Origin: Candidatus Latescibacterota bacterium
GTDB taxonomy: Bacteria; Latescibacterota; UBA2968
Direction of reading: 5' to 3'
Length of the DNA stretch: 50,063 nucleotides
Assembly: GCA_022821275.1 (NCBI GenBank)
Contig: JAJEDY010000067.1
Coordinates: 111,958 to 162,020 of the forward strand
Positions 16,329-25,237 of this stretch are shown in pieces. The number at the start of each line of letters is the position of its first letter. Position 1 is the first letter of the stretch. Position numbers and translations under genes: made by a program. The notes below the pieces were generated by a model, which had not been told where the DNA came from, searched no databases, and saw only the letters and a program-made list of their open reading frames with translations.

Positions 16329-17210
16329 ATGGCAAAAATCATAAACGGCACAGACCTGTCCCAAACCATGCGCGCTGAAATGGCCGAAGAAGTCAAGAAC
16401 CTCAAAACAGATCACAACCTCACCCCCGGCCTCGCGGTCGTACTCGTCGGCGACGATCCGGCATCCATATCCTACATCAAAGGCAAACGCAAAGCCTGTA
16501 CAGACATCGGCATATATTCTATTGAACACACCCTGACAGCCGACCAGCCCGAATCCGACCTCCTCGACATCATCGAACAACTCAACGACGACCCTGCCAT
16601 TCACGGCATCCTCGTTCAACTCCCCCTGCCCGAAGGCTTTGACGAACAAACCGCCCTCAACAGCATCTCGCCCGACAAAGATGTAGATGGTCTCCACCCG
16701 GTCAATCTCGGTCGCCTCATGCGCGGCGAAGAAGGCTTTTTGCCCTGCACGCCTCACGGCGTACAACAAATCCTCAAACGCGGCAACTTCGAAGTCGCGG
16801 GCAAACACGTCGTCATCGTGGGACGCAGCACCCTGGTGGGGCGTCCCCTCGCCAATATCCTCTCGCAAAAAGCCACAAACGCCACCGTCACCTTATGCCA
16901 TACCGGCACGCGCGACCTCGGGCACTTCACCCGCCAGGCGAATATCCTCATCGTGGTGACAGGACATCCCAACACCGTCACAGCAGACATGGTACAGGAT
17001 GGCGCAGTCGTCATCGACATTGGCGTCAACCGCGTACACGACAAATCCAAAAAAGCGGGTTATCGCCTCGTCGGCGATGTCGATTACGAGTCCATCAGCA
17101 AAAAAGCGCGCGCCATCACACCCGTCCCGGGCGGCGTTGGTCCCATGACCATCACCATGCTCCTGTACAACACCATAACATCTGCCAAACGCAAGCATGG
17201 CCTCACATAA
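16329..17210 (+). CDS. folD: Bifunctional methylenetetrahydrofolate dehydrogenase/cyclohydrolase FolD
   Basis: 293 residues from ATG 16329, which has GGGAGAAAG upstream and lies after the riboswitch terminator; a longer frame from 16212 would run through the riboswitch. Cytosolic enzyme interconverting 5,10-methylene-, methenyl- and 10-formyl-tetrahydrofolate. Visible signatures: SYIKGKRKACTDIGI with the catalytic Tyr...Lys pair, ILVQLPLPEG, DVDGLHPVNLGRL, VIVGRSTLVGRPLA (NADP site) and the closing PGGVGPMTITML. Expression is predicted to rise when ZTP signals lack of formyl-folate. A terminator follows at 17213. Confidence 0.98.
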   Translation: MAKIINGTDLSQTMRAEMAEEVKNLKTDHNLTPGLAVVLVGDDPASISYIKGKRKACTDIGIYSIEHTLTADQPESDLLDIIEQLNDDPAIHGILVQLPLPEGFDEQTALNSISPDKDVDGLHPVNLGRLMRGEEGFLPCTPHGVQQILKRGNFEVAGKHVVIVGRSTLVGRPLANILSQKATNATVTLCHTGTRDLGHFTRQANILIVVTGHPNTVTADMVQDGAVVIDIGVNRVHDKSKKAGYRLVGDVDYESISKKARAITPVPGGVGPMTITMLLYNTITSAKRKHGLT

Positions 17211-17212
17211 AA

Positions 17213-17247
17213 AACCGCCGACTGCTGAGATGCAATCGGCGGTTTTT
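17213..17247. terminator. Intrinsic terminator after folD
   Basis: AACCGCCGA (17213-17221) / TCGGCGGTT (17236-17244) followed by TTTTT on the plus strand and preceded by A-tract, so usable from both converging genes. Confidence 0.88.
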
Positions 17248-17258
17248 CGCATTCCCCA

Positions 17259-17990
17259 CTAAACATAATCTTCGGCATTATCTACGGGATCATATCCGAT
17301 CTCCTCGCGCGCATTCTGAATATCCCAATACGCTCGCGTATTACCCGAAATCCCGTAATAAATCGCAAAATCAATTTTCTCAGATGCCTCAATACTCCGC
17401 CACGTCAATTGCACCGTATCTTTATAACTCAACCAGCTCGATAAAATGCGGTCACTACCTCGATTCTGAACAGAAGAAACAGGCTGAAAAGACCCGATGC
17501 GATGACAAATCACAGACAGGCCATACGCATCGACATAATACCGTCCCAACGCTTCGCCATACGCTTTGCTCGCACCGTAATAACTATCGGGACGCACGGG
17601 CATGTCCCAGGTCGTATAAATTGGTCCCTTCTTCTCGTACATGCCGGTAACGTGATTTGTACTGGCAAAAATCACCCGCTTCACCCCCCTGCGCTTGCAC
17701 GCCTCGTAAATATTGTAGGTACCGATAATATTCGCCTCAACTGTTTCTTCAAACGTCGCCCCACCCGACGGATTGCCCGCCATGTGAACCACCGCATCCA
17801 TTCCATCCACAGCCTCTTCCATCTTCTCCAGATCCGCAATATTCCCCACCATCACTTCCTCATCGTACTTCTGATCTAAAATCGTGCGATTGTACAGAAC
17901 CCTCAGTTGATACCGCTCGTACAAACCATCTGTGAGAACCACACCAATTCGCCCTGCTGCACCTGTAATCAACACCCTCTTTTGCGCCAC
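17259..17990 (-). CDS. NAD-dependent epimerase/dehydratase (extended SDR, uronate dehydrogenase-like)
   Basis: 243 residues beginning at a GTG (17990) with GGGAGATATT upstream. Rossmann motif GAAGRIG at 10-16, VHMAGNPSG, FASTNHVTG, and the catalytic pair YGASK. The pattern VLITGAAGRIGVVL with PDSYYGASKAYGEALGRYY resembles uronate dehydrogenases and other short NAD sugar dehydrogenases rather than full-length UDP-sugar epimerases. Transcribed leftwards towards folD, sharing the bidirectional terminator. The substrate is unproven. Confidence 0.85.
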   Translation of the reverse strand: MAQKRVLITGAAGRIGVVLTDGLYERYQLRVLYNRTILDQKYDEEVMVGNIADLEKMEEAVDGMDAVVHMAGNPSGGATFEETVEANIIGTYNIYEACKRRGVKRVIFASTNHVTGMYEKKGPIYTTWDMPVRPDSYYGASKAYGEALGRYYVDAYGLSVICHRIGSFQPVSSVQNRGSDRILSSWLSYKDTVQLTWRSIEASEKIDFAIYYGISGNTRAYWDIQNAREEIGYDPVDNAEDYV

Positions 17991-18017
17991 AATATCTCCC
18001 TTGAAAAAAATAAAAAA

Positions 18018-19742
18018 CTATTCGTCCTCGCGCTTGAGTTCACGAGGCGAAACCATCACGGTTTTTTCGTTCCGAATCGCGACCAGACCCGGCGGTGCCC
18101 CGCGCGGTTTTCGCACATAGCGAACCTCCGTATAATTGACCGGCACGCTTTGGGCGCCCCGCGCTTTACTCCAGTAAGCCGCCAGACTGGCCGCCTCTTC
18201 AAGTGTTTTTCGAGAAGGCCGATCCGCTTTGCCATCGCGTTTGAGAATCACATGGGATCCCGGGCATCCGTGAACGTGCAAAAAAAGATCGTCGCGCCCC
18301 GAACTTTTGGTAAGCCTGTCGTTCTCCGCATTATTCCGCCCCACCAGCACGCGCCAACCATCCCGTGTGCGATACCGCCTGGGATGAATATCGCCGCTCT
18401 GGCGTTTAGACCTGACTTGCGGTCTCTTCTTTGGCGCTTTGATCAGGCGCGCATCTTCCAGTTCCCGGCGTATCTCATCGAACGCATCTTCCGAACGGAT
18501 GGCATTGAGACGATCTGCATAACGCTGTATTTTGTCCCTCTCCCTCTGTGCATCCTCGAGGCGTTTGGCGAGAATGGGTGCGCCTTTTCGCGCTTTCTGC
18601 GCCCGCTTGAGATACGCGCTGGCATTCTCCGAAGCCGTCCGCCGCGGATTGAGGGAAATATCCATATCCTCACGAGACGGATCAAACACATCGGGCAGCG
18701 TAATCGTATCGACATTTGGAGGAATCTGCGCAATGTGACACATCAGCACATTCCCCATCTTTTCGTACAGATCCGCATTATCCGCATCGTCGATATCTGC
18801 GCGAATACGCCCAATTTTCCGCTCGCAGACACTCAGGCGATTCTTCAGATCCTTCTCGATATTTTTTTTCCGTCCTTTAAGAGCCTCAGACTGGACTTCG
18901 CACGCCACCACATCCGATATGGCTTCGCTGAGCGTATCATACCTCTGTTCTACCTGCGTATGCCGAATTTCGAGCGCACAAACCGCGTTGCGATTATCTC
19001 CTTCGCGCACACGCAGGCCTCCGTCATAAAATGGTGGCTTCGCAAAAAAGGCGCGAATAATCTCCAAAAAATTTGCGAGATCGCTGGCGAAAAGCGAGCG
19101 TTTTTCCCCAAAACCAGCGATATGAAACAATTCGCGTGCAGACAAAAGGTCAAGCCCTGCAATATGTTGTACAAGCGCGTCTGCACGCGCATCTTCGGGA
19201 ATATCGATCAAAAAAGAAAGGGATTGCACATCCGCGCTTTCCGGCGGCGTGCGGTCAAGTGCTGGCGGCGGCTGATAGATCTTCCCCGGGGATATTTCCC
19301 GCACGCGGTTCTGTCGCGCGCGAATCGACCTGAGCGATCCCAGAATCCGTTCCGTCCTCATATCCACGAGAACGACATTGGCATACCTGTTGATCAACTC
19401 GCATATAATGCGGGAATCGGTAGCAGTGCCAATGCGGTCGCGCTTGCGAACCACGAGATGCACAATGCGTTCGTGGGGAACATGATCAATACCAATAATA
19501 CCCCCACCGCGCAAATAGCGATCTGCCCAGGGAATGCGCACGCGCTGGGTATCGTCGGGCAGTTGGGTCATCATCAGACAACTTCGACCCGGATGTGCGG
19601 ACAGTAAAAGGTACCCGGCATCACCCAGATAAAAATAGAGATCGTACTGACCAACGAGGTACACATCTCGGATCAGACGATGGTCGATCTGGGGCCGCAA
19701 TTCATCGCATAATTTGCGAAGTGTTAGTGGACTGAGATTCAT
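18018..19742 (-). CDS. rqcH: NFACT family ribosome quality control protein (RqcH-like)
   Basis: 574 residues. NFACT-N domain from the start (MNLSPLTLRKLCDELRPQI), with RDR around Asp102-Arg103 matching the tRNA-recognising DR pair of RqcH; a long coiled region about 260-430 (ERKIGRIRADIDDAD); and the NFACT-R domain near the end (GWRVLVGRNNAENDRLT, DDLFLHVHGCPGSHVIL, RYVRKPRGAPPGLV). RqcH binds stalled 50S subunits and recruits Ala-tRNA for C-terminal alanine tails. Its gene is divergent from the ClpX-like ATPase gene, an interesting neighbour since alanine tails are degraded by Clp-type proteases. Confidence 0.9.
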   Translation of the reverse strand: MNLSPLTLRKLCDELRPQIDHRLIRDVYLVGQYDLYFYLGDAGYLLLSAHPGRSCLMMTQLPDDTQRVRIPWADRYLRGGGIIGIDHVPHERIVHLVVRKRDRIGTATDSRIICELINRYANVVLVDMRTERILGSLRSIRARQNRVREISPGKIYQPPPALDRTPPESADVQSLSFLIDIPEDARADALVQHIAGLDLLSARELFHIAGFGEKRSLFASDLANFLEIIRAFFAKPPFYDGGLRVREGDNRNAVCALEIRHTQVEQRYDTLSEAISDVVACEVQSEALKGRKKNIEKDLKNRLSVCERKIGRIRADIDDADNADLYEKMGNVLMCHIAQIPPNVDTITLPDVFDPSREDMDISLNPRRTASENASAYLKRAQKARKGAPILAKRLEDAQRERDKIQRYADRLNAIRSEDAFDEIRRELEDARLIKAPKKRPQVRSKRQSGDIHPRRYRTRDGWRVLVGRNNAENDRLTKSSGRDDLFLHVHGCPGSHVILKRDGKADRPSRKTLEEAASLAAYWSKARGAQSVPVNYTEVRYVRKPRGAPPGLVAIRNEKTVMVSPRELKREDE

Positions 19743-19771
19743 AACTGTGTCTCATCCTGCCGTCAGACAAC

Positions 19772-19800
19772 TTGACAGTCAGAAGCAGTATTGGTATTGT
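19772..19800 (+). promoter_or_regulatory. Promoter of the ClpX-like gene
   Basis: TTGACA (19772-19777), 17 bases, TATTGT (19795-19800). Start point near 19807, leaving a leader of about 75 bases before the ATG at 19883. Confidence 0.65.
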
Positions 19801-19882
19801 TTAGGAACTTTCAGCATTACTATTCTGGATGGACTGCGAGCTTATCCCCAGTCCCCAGCCCCTTGACTCTGGAGCTTTTTTT

Positions 19883-21412
19883 ATGTCTGAAAAAAGACCT
19901 TTTTCTCCTGCAGACTTGCAAAAAGATCTCAAAAACTTTCTCGAAGAAAAATACGGGAATCAGGTAGTCTTTCCACAGGGAGAAGCCGCCGGGATACAGG
20001 AAGGTCCCCGCGTGGAAGAACCCGCAGAACAAACCATAGATTTTGACCTCAAGCCCGAAGAGTTGGAGGCATATCTAAACGAATATGTGGTACAGCAATC
20101 CGAAGCAAAAGAAGTATTAGCCACCAAGATATGTACGCACTACAATCGCATGAAACTCGACCGCGAAGACCCGGAATTTTCGCGCAAAAATGTGGGACAC
20201 ATCAAAAATAATATTCTCCTGATTGGGCCTACGGGCGTGGGCAAAACGTACTTGATCAAATTAATTGCACAACGTATTGGCGTTCCATTCGTCAAAGGCG
20301 ATGCAACAAAATTCAGCGAAACGGGATATGTGGGCGGCGATGTCGAAGACCTGATTCGGGAACTCGTGCGCGAAGCCAATGGCAGCATTGAAATGGCGCA
20401 ATACGGCATCGTGTACATCGACGAAATAGACAAAATCTCATCAGCCTCAAACCTGGCCGGCCCAGACGTATCGCGCACGGGTGTTCAGCGCAATCTGCTC
20501 AAGCTCATGGAAGAAACCGATGTCGATCTCAAAGCACCACACGACCTCACATCGCAGATGGAATCCATGATGCAATTTCAGCGCAGTGGGAAAGTAGAGC
20601 GTCAAAAAATTAACACGCGCAACATCCTGTTTATCGTAAGCGGGGCATTTAGTGGCCTCGATGACATCGTGCGAAAGCGTCTCAATCTGGGCAAAGTCGG
20701 GTTCCAATCGGGGCGCGACATATCTCGCGAACAGGACCACACAGAACTTTTGCAATACGCCAAAACAGAAGACCTGATCGAATACGGTTTTGAGTCTGAG
20801 TTTGTGGGGCGATTGCCCGTAACAGCAATTTTAACGCCCTTGAGGGTGGATGACCTCTACGCAATTTTGCAGAGCCAGACCAGTTCGGTAATTCTGGGCA
20901 AAAAACGCGACTTCAAAGCCTACGATATTGATCTAACTTTTGACGACGACGCGCTCAGGTTATTGGCCGAACAAGCCGCCCTGGAACAAACCGGGGCGCG
21001 AAGCCTGGTCAGCGTATGTGAACGCGCATTGCTAAAATTTGAAAAATCATTGCCATCGACAGAAATCAAGTCGTTTCACGTCACGAAAAATGTGATTGAA
21101 GATCCCGAACACGCGCTTCAGCAGTTGTTGATCTTGCGGGGTACGAGCGCGTTTGTCAAGCGATTCCAGGACGCCTATGGTATTGCGCTCACCTTTGACG
21201 ATGAAGCACTGAGAACACTTGCTGAAAAAGCCGAAAAAGAAAATCGCACAGTTGACGAAGTATGTCCAGATTTATTCAACGATTACGGGCACGGGCTGAA
21301 GCTATTGGGCCACCAAGCCTACGTCATTACCGCAGAAGCCGTGCGCCAGCCCAAAGACTTTCTCGACGGTCTGGTAAAAGCCTTCTATCAAGGGGAAGAA
21401 AATAGGGCTTAA
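19883..21412 (+). CDS. ClpX-like AAA+ ATPase without zinc-binding domain
   Basis: 509 residues from ATG 19883, preceded by TGGAG; a longer frame starts at 19829 without support. The AAA+ core is ClpX-like: Walker A GPTGVGKT (115-122), pore loop TGYVGGDVED (147-156), Walker B IVYIDEIDK (176-184), and TGARSLVSVCERALL as the sensor-2 region. The Cys4 zinc-binding domain that opens true ClpX is missing; instead there is a charged 55-residue head. After the ClpX core (to about 415) come some 90 further residues including an EKENRTVDEVCPDLFNDYGHG segment, absent from ordinary ClpX. It is therefore a variant unfoldase; whether it works with ClpP is unknown. Its stop overlaps the murQ stop by three bases on the opposite strand. 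Confidence 0.88.
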   Translation: MSEKRPFSPADLQKDLKNFLEEKYGNQVVFPQGEAAGIQEGPRVEEPAEQTIDFDLKPEELEAYLNEYVVQQSEAKEVLATKICTHYNRMKLDREDPEFSRKNVGHIKNNILLIGPTGVGKTYLIKLIAQRIGVPFVKGDATKFSETGYVGGDVEDLIRELVREANGSIEMAQYGIVYIDEIDKISSASNLAGPDVSRTGVQRNLLKLMEETDVDLKAPHDLTSQMESMMQFQRSGKVERQKINTRNILFIVSGAFSGLDDIVRKRLNLGKVGFQSGRDISREQDHTELLQYAKTEDLIEYGFESEFVGRLPVTAILTPLRVDDLYAILQSQTSSVILGKKRDFKAYDIDLTFDDDALRLLAEQAALEQTGARSLVSVCERALLKFEKSLPSTEIKSFHVTKNVIEDPEHALQQLLILRGTSAFVKRFQDAYGIALTFDDEALRTLAEKAEKENRTVDEVCPDLFNDYGHGLKLLGHQAYVITAEAVRQPKDFLDGLVKAFYQGEENRA

Positions 21413-22317
21413 TCCAACAGAACCTCGTTGATAACGCCACCGTTTTGCCGCAGTAATTCACGGGCTGTTTCTATGGAGACAGCCCGTTTTGTCATGACAA
21501 TCGCCGTTTTGAGATCTCCCTGTGCGTTGTCGAGTGCCCGGCGACCTTCTTCAGGTGTCATATCACATACAATCCCCAAAATGCGCTCGGCGCGGTCTAT
21601 CAGTTTGTCGCAGGTCGGCGCGAGATCAACCATCAAATTCTCATAGACTTTGCCCAGGCGGATCATCGCCGTTGTCGTAATCATATTGAGTACGAGTTTG
21701 GTCGCCGTACCCGCTTTCATGCGCGTCGATCCGGCAATGACCTCTGGCCCCACCACAGGAACAATCGCAACATCTGCACGCACCTTTCGTACGACATCTG
21801 GATTGCAAGTAAAAAACAAAGTCTTCGCGCCAATGCATTGCGCGTATTCGAGCGCCCCGAGCACAAAAGGTGTCACCCCGCTCGCAGCAATGCCCATAAC
21901 GACATCATCAGATGTGCAGCCGCGATCTTTGAGCGCTGCTTTGCCGTCTTCGGAATGGTCTTCCGCGCCCTCTTGCGAACGCGTCAAAGCGGGAATACCG
22001 CCCGCGATAATACCCTGCACGAGACCGGGTGACACGCCGTAGGTCGGTGGGCATTCAGACGCATCGAGAACGCCGAGACGACCGCTGGTCCCCGCGCCAA
22101 CATAAAAGAGGCGACCGCCCCTTTGGAACGCCGAGACCACGAGATCGACAGCCCTGGCAATATCATCTATCACGCCTTCAACAGCACGTGCTACTTTTTG
22201 ATCTTCGGCATTGATAAGGCGCAACGCATCCACTGTCGAACACCGGTCGATATGGGTGCTATTGGAATTGCGCTGTTCAGTGAGCAATCCAGCCCACTTT
22301 GAAACCTGCCTATTCAT
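21409..22317 (-). CDS. murQ: N-acetylmuramic acid 6-phosphate etherase MurQ
   Basis: 302 residues from ATG 22317, a start that overlaps the end of the UPF0182 gene by eight bases and gives the typical MurQ opening (WAGLLTEQRN); ATG 22344 is an alternative. The enzyme removes D-lactate from MurNAc-6-phosphate in cell-wall recycling. Signatures: RGGRLFYVGAGTSGRLGVLDASECPPTYG, GIAASGVTPFVLGAL, and EVIAGSTRMKAGTATKLVLNM. No AnmK or MurNAc transporter gene is adjacent. Its tail meets the ClpX-like gene tail with a three-base overlap. Confidence 0.95.
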   Translation of the reverse strand: MNRQVSKWAGLLTEQRNSNSTHIDRCSTVDALRLINAEDQKVARAVEGVIDDIARAVDLVVSAFQRGGRLFYVGAGTSGRLGVLDASECPPTYGVSPGLVQGIIAGGIPALTRSQEGAEDHSEDGKAALKDRGCTSDDVVMGIAASGVTPFVLGALEYAQCIGAKTLFFTCNPDVVRKVRADVAIVPVVGPEVIAGSTRMKAGTATKLVLNMITTTAMIRLGKVYENLMVDLAPTCDKLIDRAERILGIVCDMTPEEGRRALDNAQGDLKTAIVMTKRAVSIETARELLRQNGGVINEVLLD

Positions 22318-25066
22318 CGCGTCTATTTTGTCCTTCACTTTCATACATGCGCCGAAGCGTTTGGCGCAGTGCTTCAACGCTTTGACCATAATCGGAAAAC
22401 GCACCCTCCCGCAAGTGCTTTTGCGCCGTTTCAAATTGCCGATAAGCCTGCCGGGCGAGTGTTTTGAGGTCTTCTGGCAAATCTTCAGTATCTCGCACGC
22501 CCTTTGTTATGGAAAAAACCCTGTTGAGAGCATCGTTGAGATCTTCGCCCATAGCGAGGTGGTCGCCGTGAATGGCGAGCACGCGCTTGAGCTCTGGCAT
22601 GCCGTGTTGGGACGCGCGCAAATAAAGCGGCTCGACATAAATAAACGAATTGCGGATGGGAATAACCAGCAAATTGCCGCGTATGACGTCTGACCCGCGC
22701 TGGTCCCACAGGGTAATTTCTCGGGAAATATCGGTATCCTGATTGATGCGTTGTTCAATGAGCATTGGCCCGTAAATAAGCTTTTCTTTGGGCAATTTAT
22801 AGACCACGAGCCGTCCGTAATTTTCTCCGTCACAGCGCGCAAATACCCAGCCGATCATATTGGGTTTATTCGAAGGCGTAGCCGGTAGCATGAGAATATA
22901 TTCTTCGTGGTCTTCACCTGGCAAACGCGCCATCACATAATACGGACGCATGCGAATAGGACGATCAACTGTCCCGTAATATTCTGTGGGGATCTCCCAC
23001 ACATCTTCGCGATTGTAGAACACAATCGGGGTGGTCATGTGATAGGTATTATAGAGCGTCGCCTGAATATCAAAAAGATCTATCGGATACCGCAGATGCG
23101 CGCGAAGTGCGGGACTGATTTCATCGGCTGACTTGAACAGATGCGGAAAAATCGCCATATAGGTCTTGAGGAGGGGGTCGCTCGTATCCCAGGCGTAAAA
23201 AGTAATACTCCCGTTATACGCGTCGAGCACCACCTTGACAGAATTTCGGATATAATTCATCTCTCGCACATAGGGCCGTCCATAAGGCATCGAATAGGGA
23301 AACATATTGGATATAGTATAAGCATCCTGTATCCAGAGCAGGCGACCTTCAATCACGGCGAGATAGGGATCGTTGTCAAAGCGGAGAAACGGGGCAATTT
23401 TATCAAACCGCCGCGGGGCATCTTCTCCGAAACGGGTGCCGATATGCCGGTCAAAAACAACGCGACTTTGGGGCGTTATCGCATCGGTAAAAAGAATAAA
23501 TGGATCGACAAAGCGAATGGCAAATGCAAGACGCGTCAAAAATCCATCCAATAGCACGCCACCGCGCCCTTTATAAGTCGTGTATATATTCTCATCGCCT
23601 TTGGGATAGTCAAATTCGGGTGTATTGGTCCGAACGATAATATAATCGCGCATGTCTTCCCCGTAGTAGAGTTCGGGGCGGACAATCTCAATGCCATTTG
23701 ATGAAACTGGTGGGATATCTTTTAATAAAAATCCCGGCAGTCCTTCGGCGGCAATCTCATTGGCAGGACTCATGACCAGACCGTATCCATGCGTGTACAC
23801 AAGACGCCGATTGACCCATGTATCTCCTGGTAAATCGCGCGGATTTCTCGCCAGTTCGCGTGCGGCCAGCATCACCTGTCGATACACGCCGTCAATGCGA
23901 TACCGATCCACATCGACACTTCGAAACTTATAATAGGACCGAATTTCCTGGATCTGCGAATACGTATCCATAAGCGGACGGCGATCCCACAGCGGAATAC
24001 TTTGTATGGTAGCCTGATTATTTGCAATATCATCTGCGGTCAGATCGGATTCACCGGGAAAAGGCACTTCCTCGATCTTGTCCAGGCGATATGCTTTGCG
24101 CGTATAATCGATGGCATATTGAATATAGGGCTTTTCTCTGTCAAATTCATTGGGCCGTACAACCACCAATTCAAAAATAATGGGGATGCCCCAACTCACG
24201 ACAATGAGCGCACCGAGATAGCCCGCCGCACCAAACCCGGGAATCTTCAATGAGCGAACGCGCACATTGTAAAAAAACAAACCCGCGAGAATAACCAGCC
24301 CCAAAAGCATCAGATAATAAGCCCAGATCTGGATATTGAGATCTGTATAACCCGCGCCAAAAAACGCTTCTTTGCGAAAAGAATAGAGCAACTCGTATCT
24401 CTTTAGCCAATATCCCCACGCGAGTAAAAGAGCGAGAATAGCAGCGAAAATCGAGATATGTGCTCGCACATGTGGCGTCGTAATCCAGCGCTTGTCGTCA
24501 TATCGAATTGCTCTATCCTGATGATAGCAAACAATCGTGGCAATCCCCGTCACAATAATCGCAGAAATAAGCCACCCCTGCAGAAAATTGTACAGCGGCA
24601 GGCTGAAAACATAAAATCCTATATCGTACCCGAATATGGGATCAGCCAGATCAAAAGAGGTGGGATTGGCGTATTTTAGAACAACGGACCAGGCCGAAGT
24701 GCCTGCAACACCCATAAAAAAGGACAACAGCGCGACAATGCCGGTCCAGGCGTAACGCTGTCGGAGAGAGTGATCAGGTGGTATGGGAACATCGCCATCG
24801 ATAATAACCTCAAGCGCCATAATGCGGGTGGGCTGCCCATAGCGCCGAGCAGCGACAATACTGATACCGCAAATCAGTGCAAAAACACTTCCAAATGCGA
24901 AAAAGGCGAGGGTTTTTGTGCGTATAATGGTGATAAACACATCTTGAAAATCGAGAGATGAAAACCAGAGATAATCGGTATAAACCACCGAAAGCAGTCT
25001 CAGCCCAACAAAAGCTGCTAAAACAGCAAAACCCAAAATGAGGAAGACAAACGCGCGTTTTGGCAT
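22310..25066 (-). CDS. UPF0182 family large membrane protein
   Basis: 918 residues. The N-terminal third has about seven hydrophobic segments (first at about 5-30, FVFLILGFAVLAAFVGLRLL, with VVYTDYLWFSSLDFQDVF typical of UPF0182). The rest is a large extracytoplasmic region with PLYNFLQGWL, PPVSSNGIEIVRPELYYGE, GYGLVMSPANEIAAEGLPGF and VVLDAYNGSITFY, all recognisable UPF0182 segments, followed by GPMLIEQRINQDTDISREITLWDQRGS. The function of the family is unknown. The gene is the first of a two-gene unit with murQ, which starts inside its last codons. Confidence 0.92.
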   Translation of the reverse strand: MPKRAFVFLILGFAVLAAFVGLRLLSVVYTDYLWFSSLDFQDVFITIIRTKTLAFFAFGSVFALICGISIVAARRYGQPTRIMALEVIIDGDVPIPPDHSLRQRYAWTGIVALLSFFMGVAGTSAWSVVLKYANPTSFDLADPIFGYDIGFYVFSLPLYNFLQGWLISAIIVTGIATIVCYHQDRAIRYDDKRWITTPHVRAHISIFAAILALLLAWGYWLKRYELLYSFRKEAFFGAGYTDLNIQIWAYYLMLLGLVILAGLFFYNVRVRSLKIPGFGAAGYLGALIVVSWGIPIIFELVVVRPNEFDREKPYIQYAIDYTRKAYRLDKIEEVPFPGESDLTADDIANNQATIQSIPLWDRRPLMDTYSQIQEIRSYYKFRSVDVDRYRIDGVYRQVMLAARELARNPRDLPGDTWVNRRLVYTHGYGLVMSPANEIAAEGLPGFLLKDIPPVSSNGIEIVRPELYYGEDMRDYIIVRTNTPEFDYPKGDENIYTTYKGRGGVLLDGFLTRLAFAIRFVDPFILFTDAITPQSRVVFDRHIGTRFGEDAPRRFDKIAPFLRFDNDPYLAVIEGRLLWIQDAYTISNMFPYSMPYGRPYVREMNYIRNSVKVVLDAYNGSITFYAWDTSDPLLKTYMAIFPHLFKSADEISPALRAHLRYPIDLFDIQATLYNTYHMTTPIVFYNREDVWEIPTEYYGTVDRPIRMRPYYVMARLPGEDHEEYILMLPATPSNKPNMIGWVFARCDGENYGRLVVYKLPKEKLIYGPMLIEQRINQDTDISREITLWDQRGSDVIRGNLLVIPIRNSFIYVEPLYLRASQHGMPELKRVLAIHGDHLAMGEDLNDALNRVFSITKGVRDTEDLPEDLKTLARQAYRQFETAQKHLREGAFSDYGQSVEALRQTLRRMYESEGQNRRDE

Positions 25067-25152
25067 AAAAAAATTCCGTTCAGAATAATGACATGATTTT
25101 TTAAAGTAAAATAAACAAACAGGTTGAACAAGGTTTTTGTCCGTGCCCAGAC

Positions 25153-25181
25153 TTGACAGATATACATAGCGGGTGTATTAT
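25153..25181 (+). promoter_or_regulatory. Strong sigma-70-type promoter of the lysine aminomutase gene
   Basis: TTGACA (25153-25158), 17 bases, TATTAT (25176-25181): eleven of twelve consensus bases. Start point near 25188, leader about 50 bases. Confidence 0.75.
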
Positions 25182-25237
25182 AGATAGCCTGTTCACAGGC
25201 GTACCCACACCTTGTATCTCAATAAAAAGGCAGAAAG

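Noticed and set aside
17907-19607. 566-residue plus-strand frame opposite the NFACT gene
   Set aside because: Mirror of the RqcH-like gene; no domain seen and no ribosome site.
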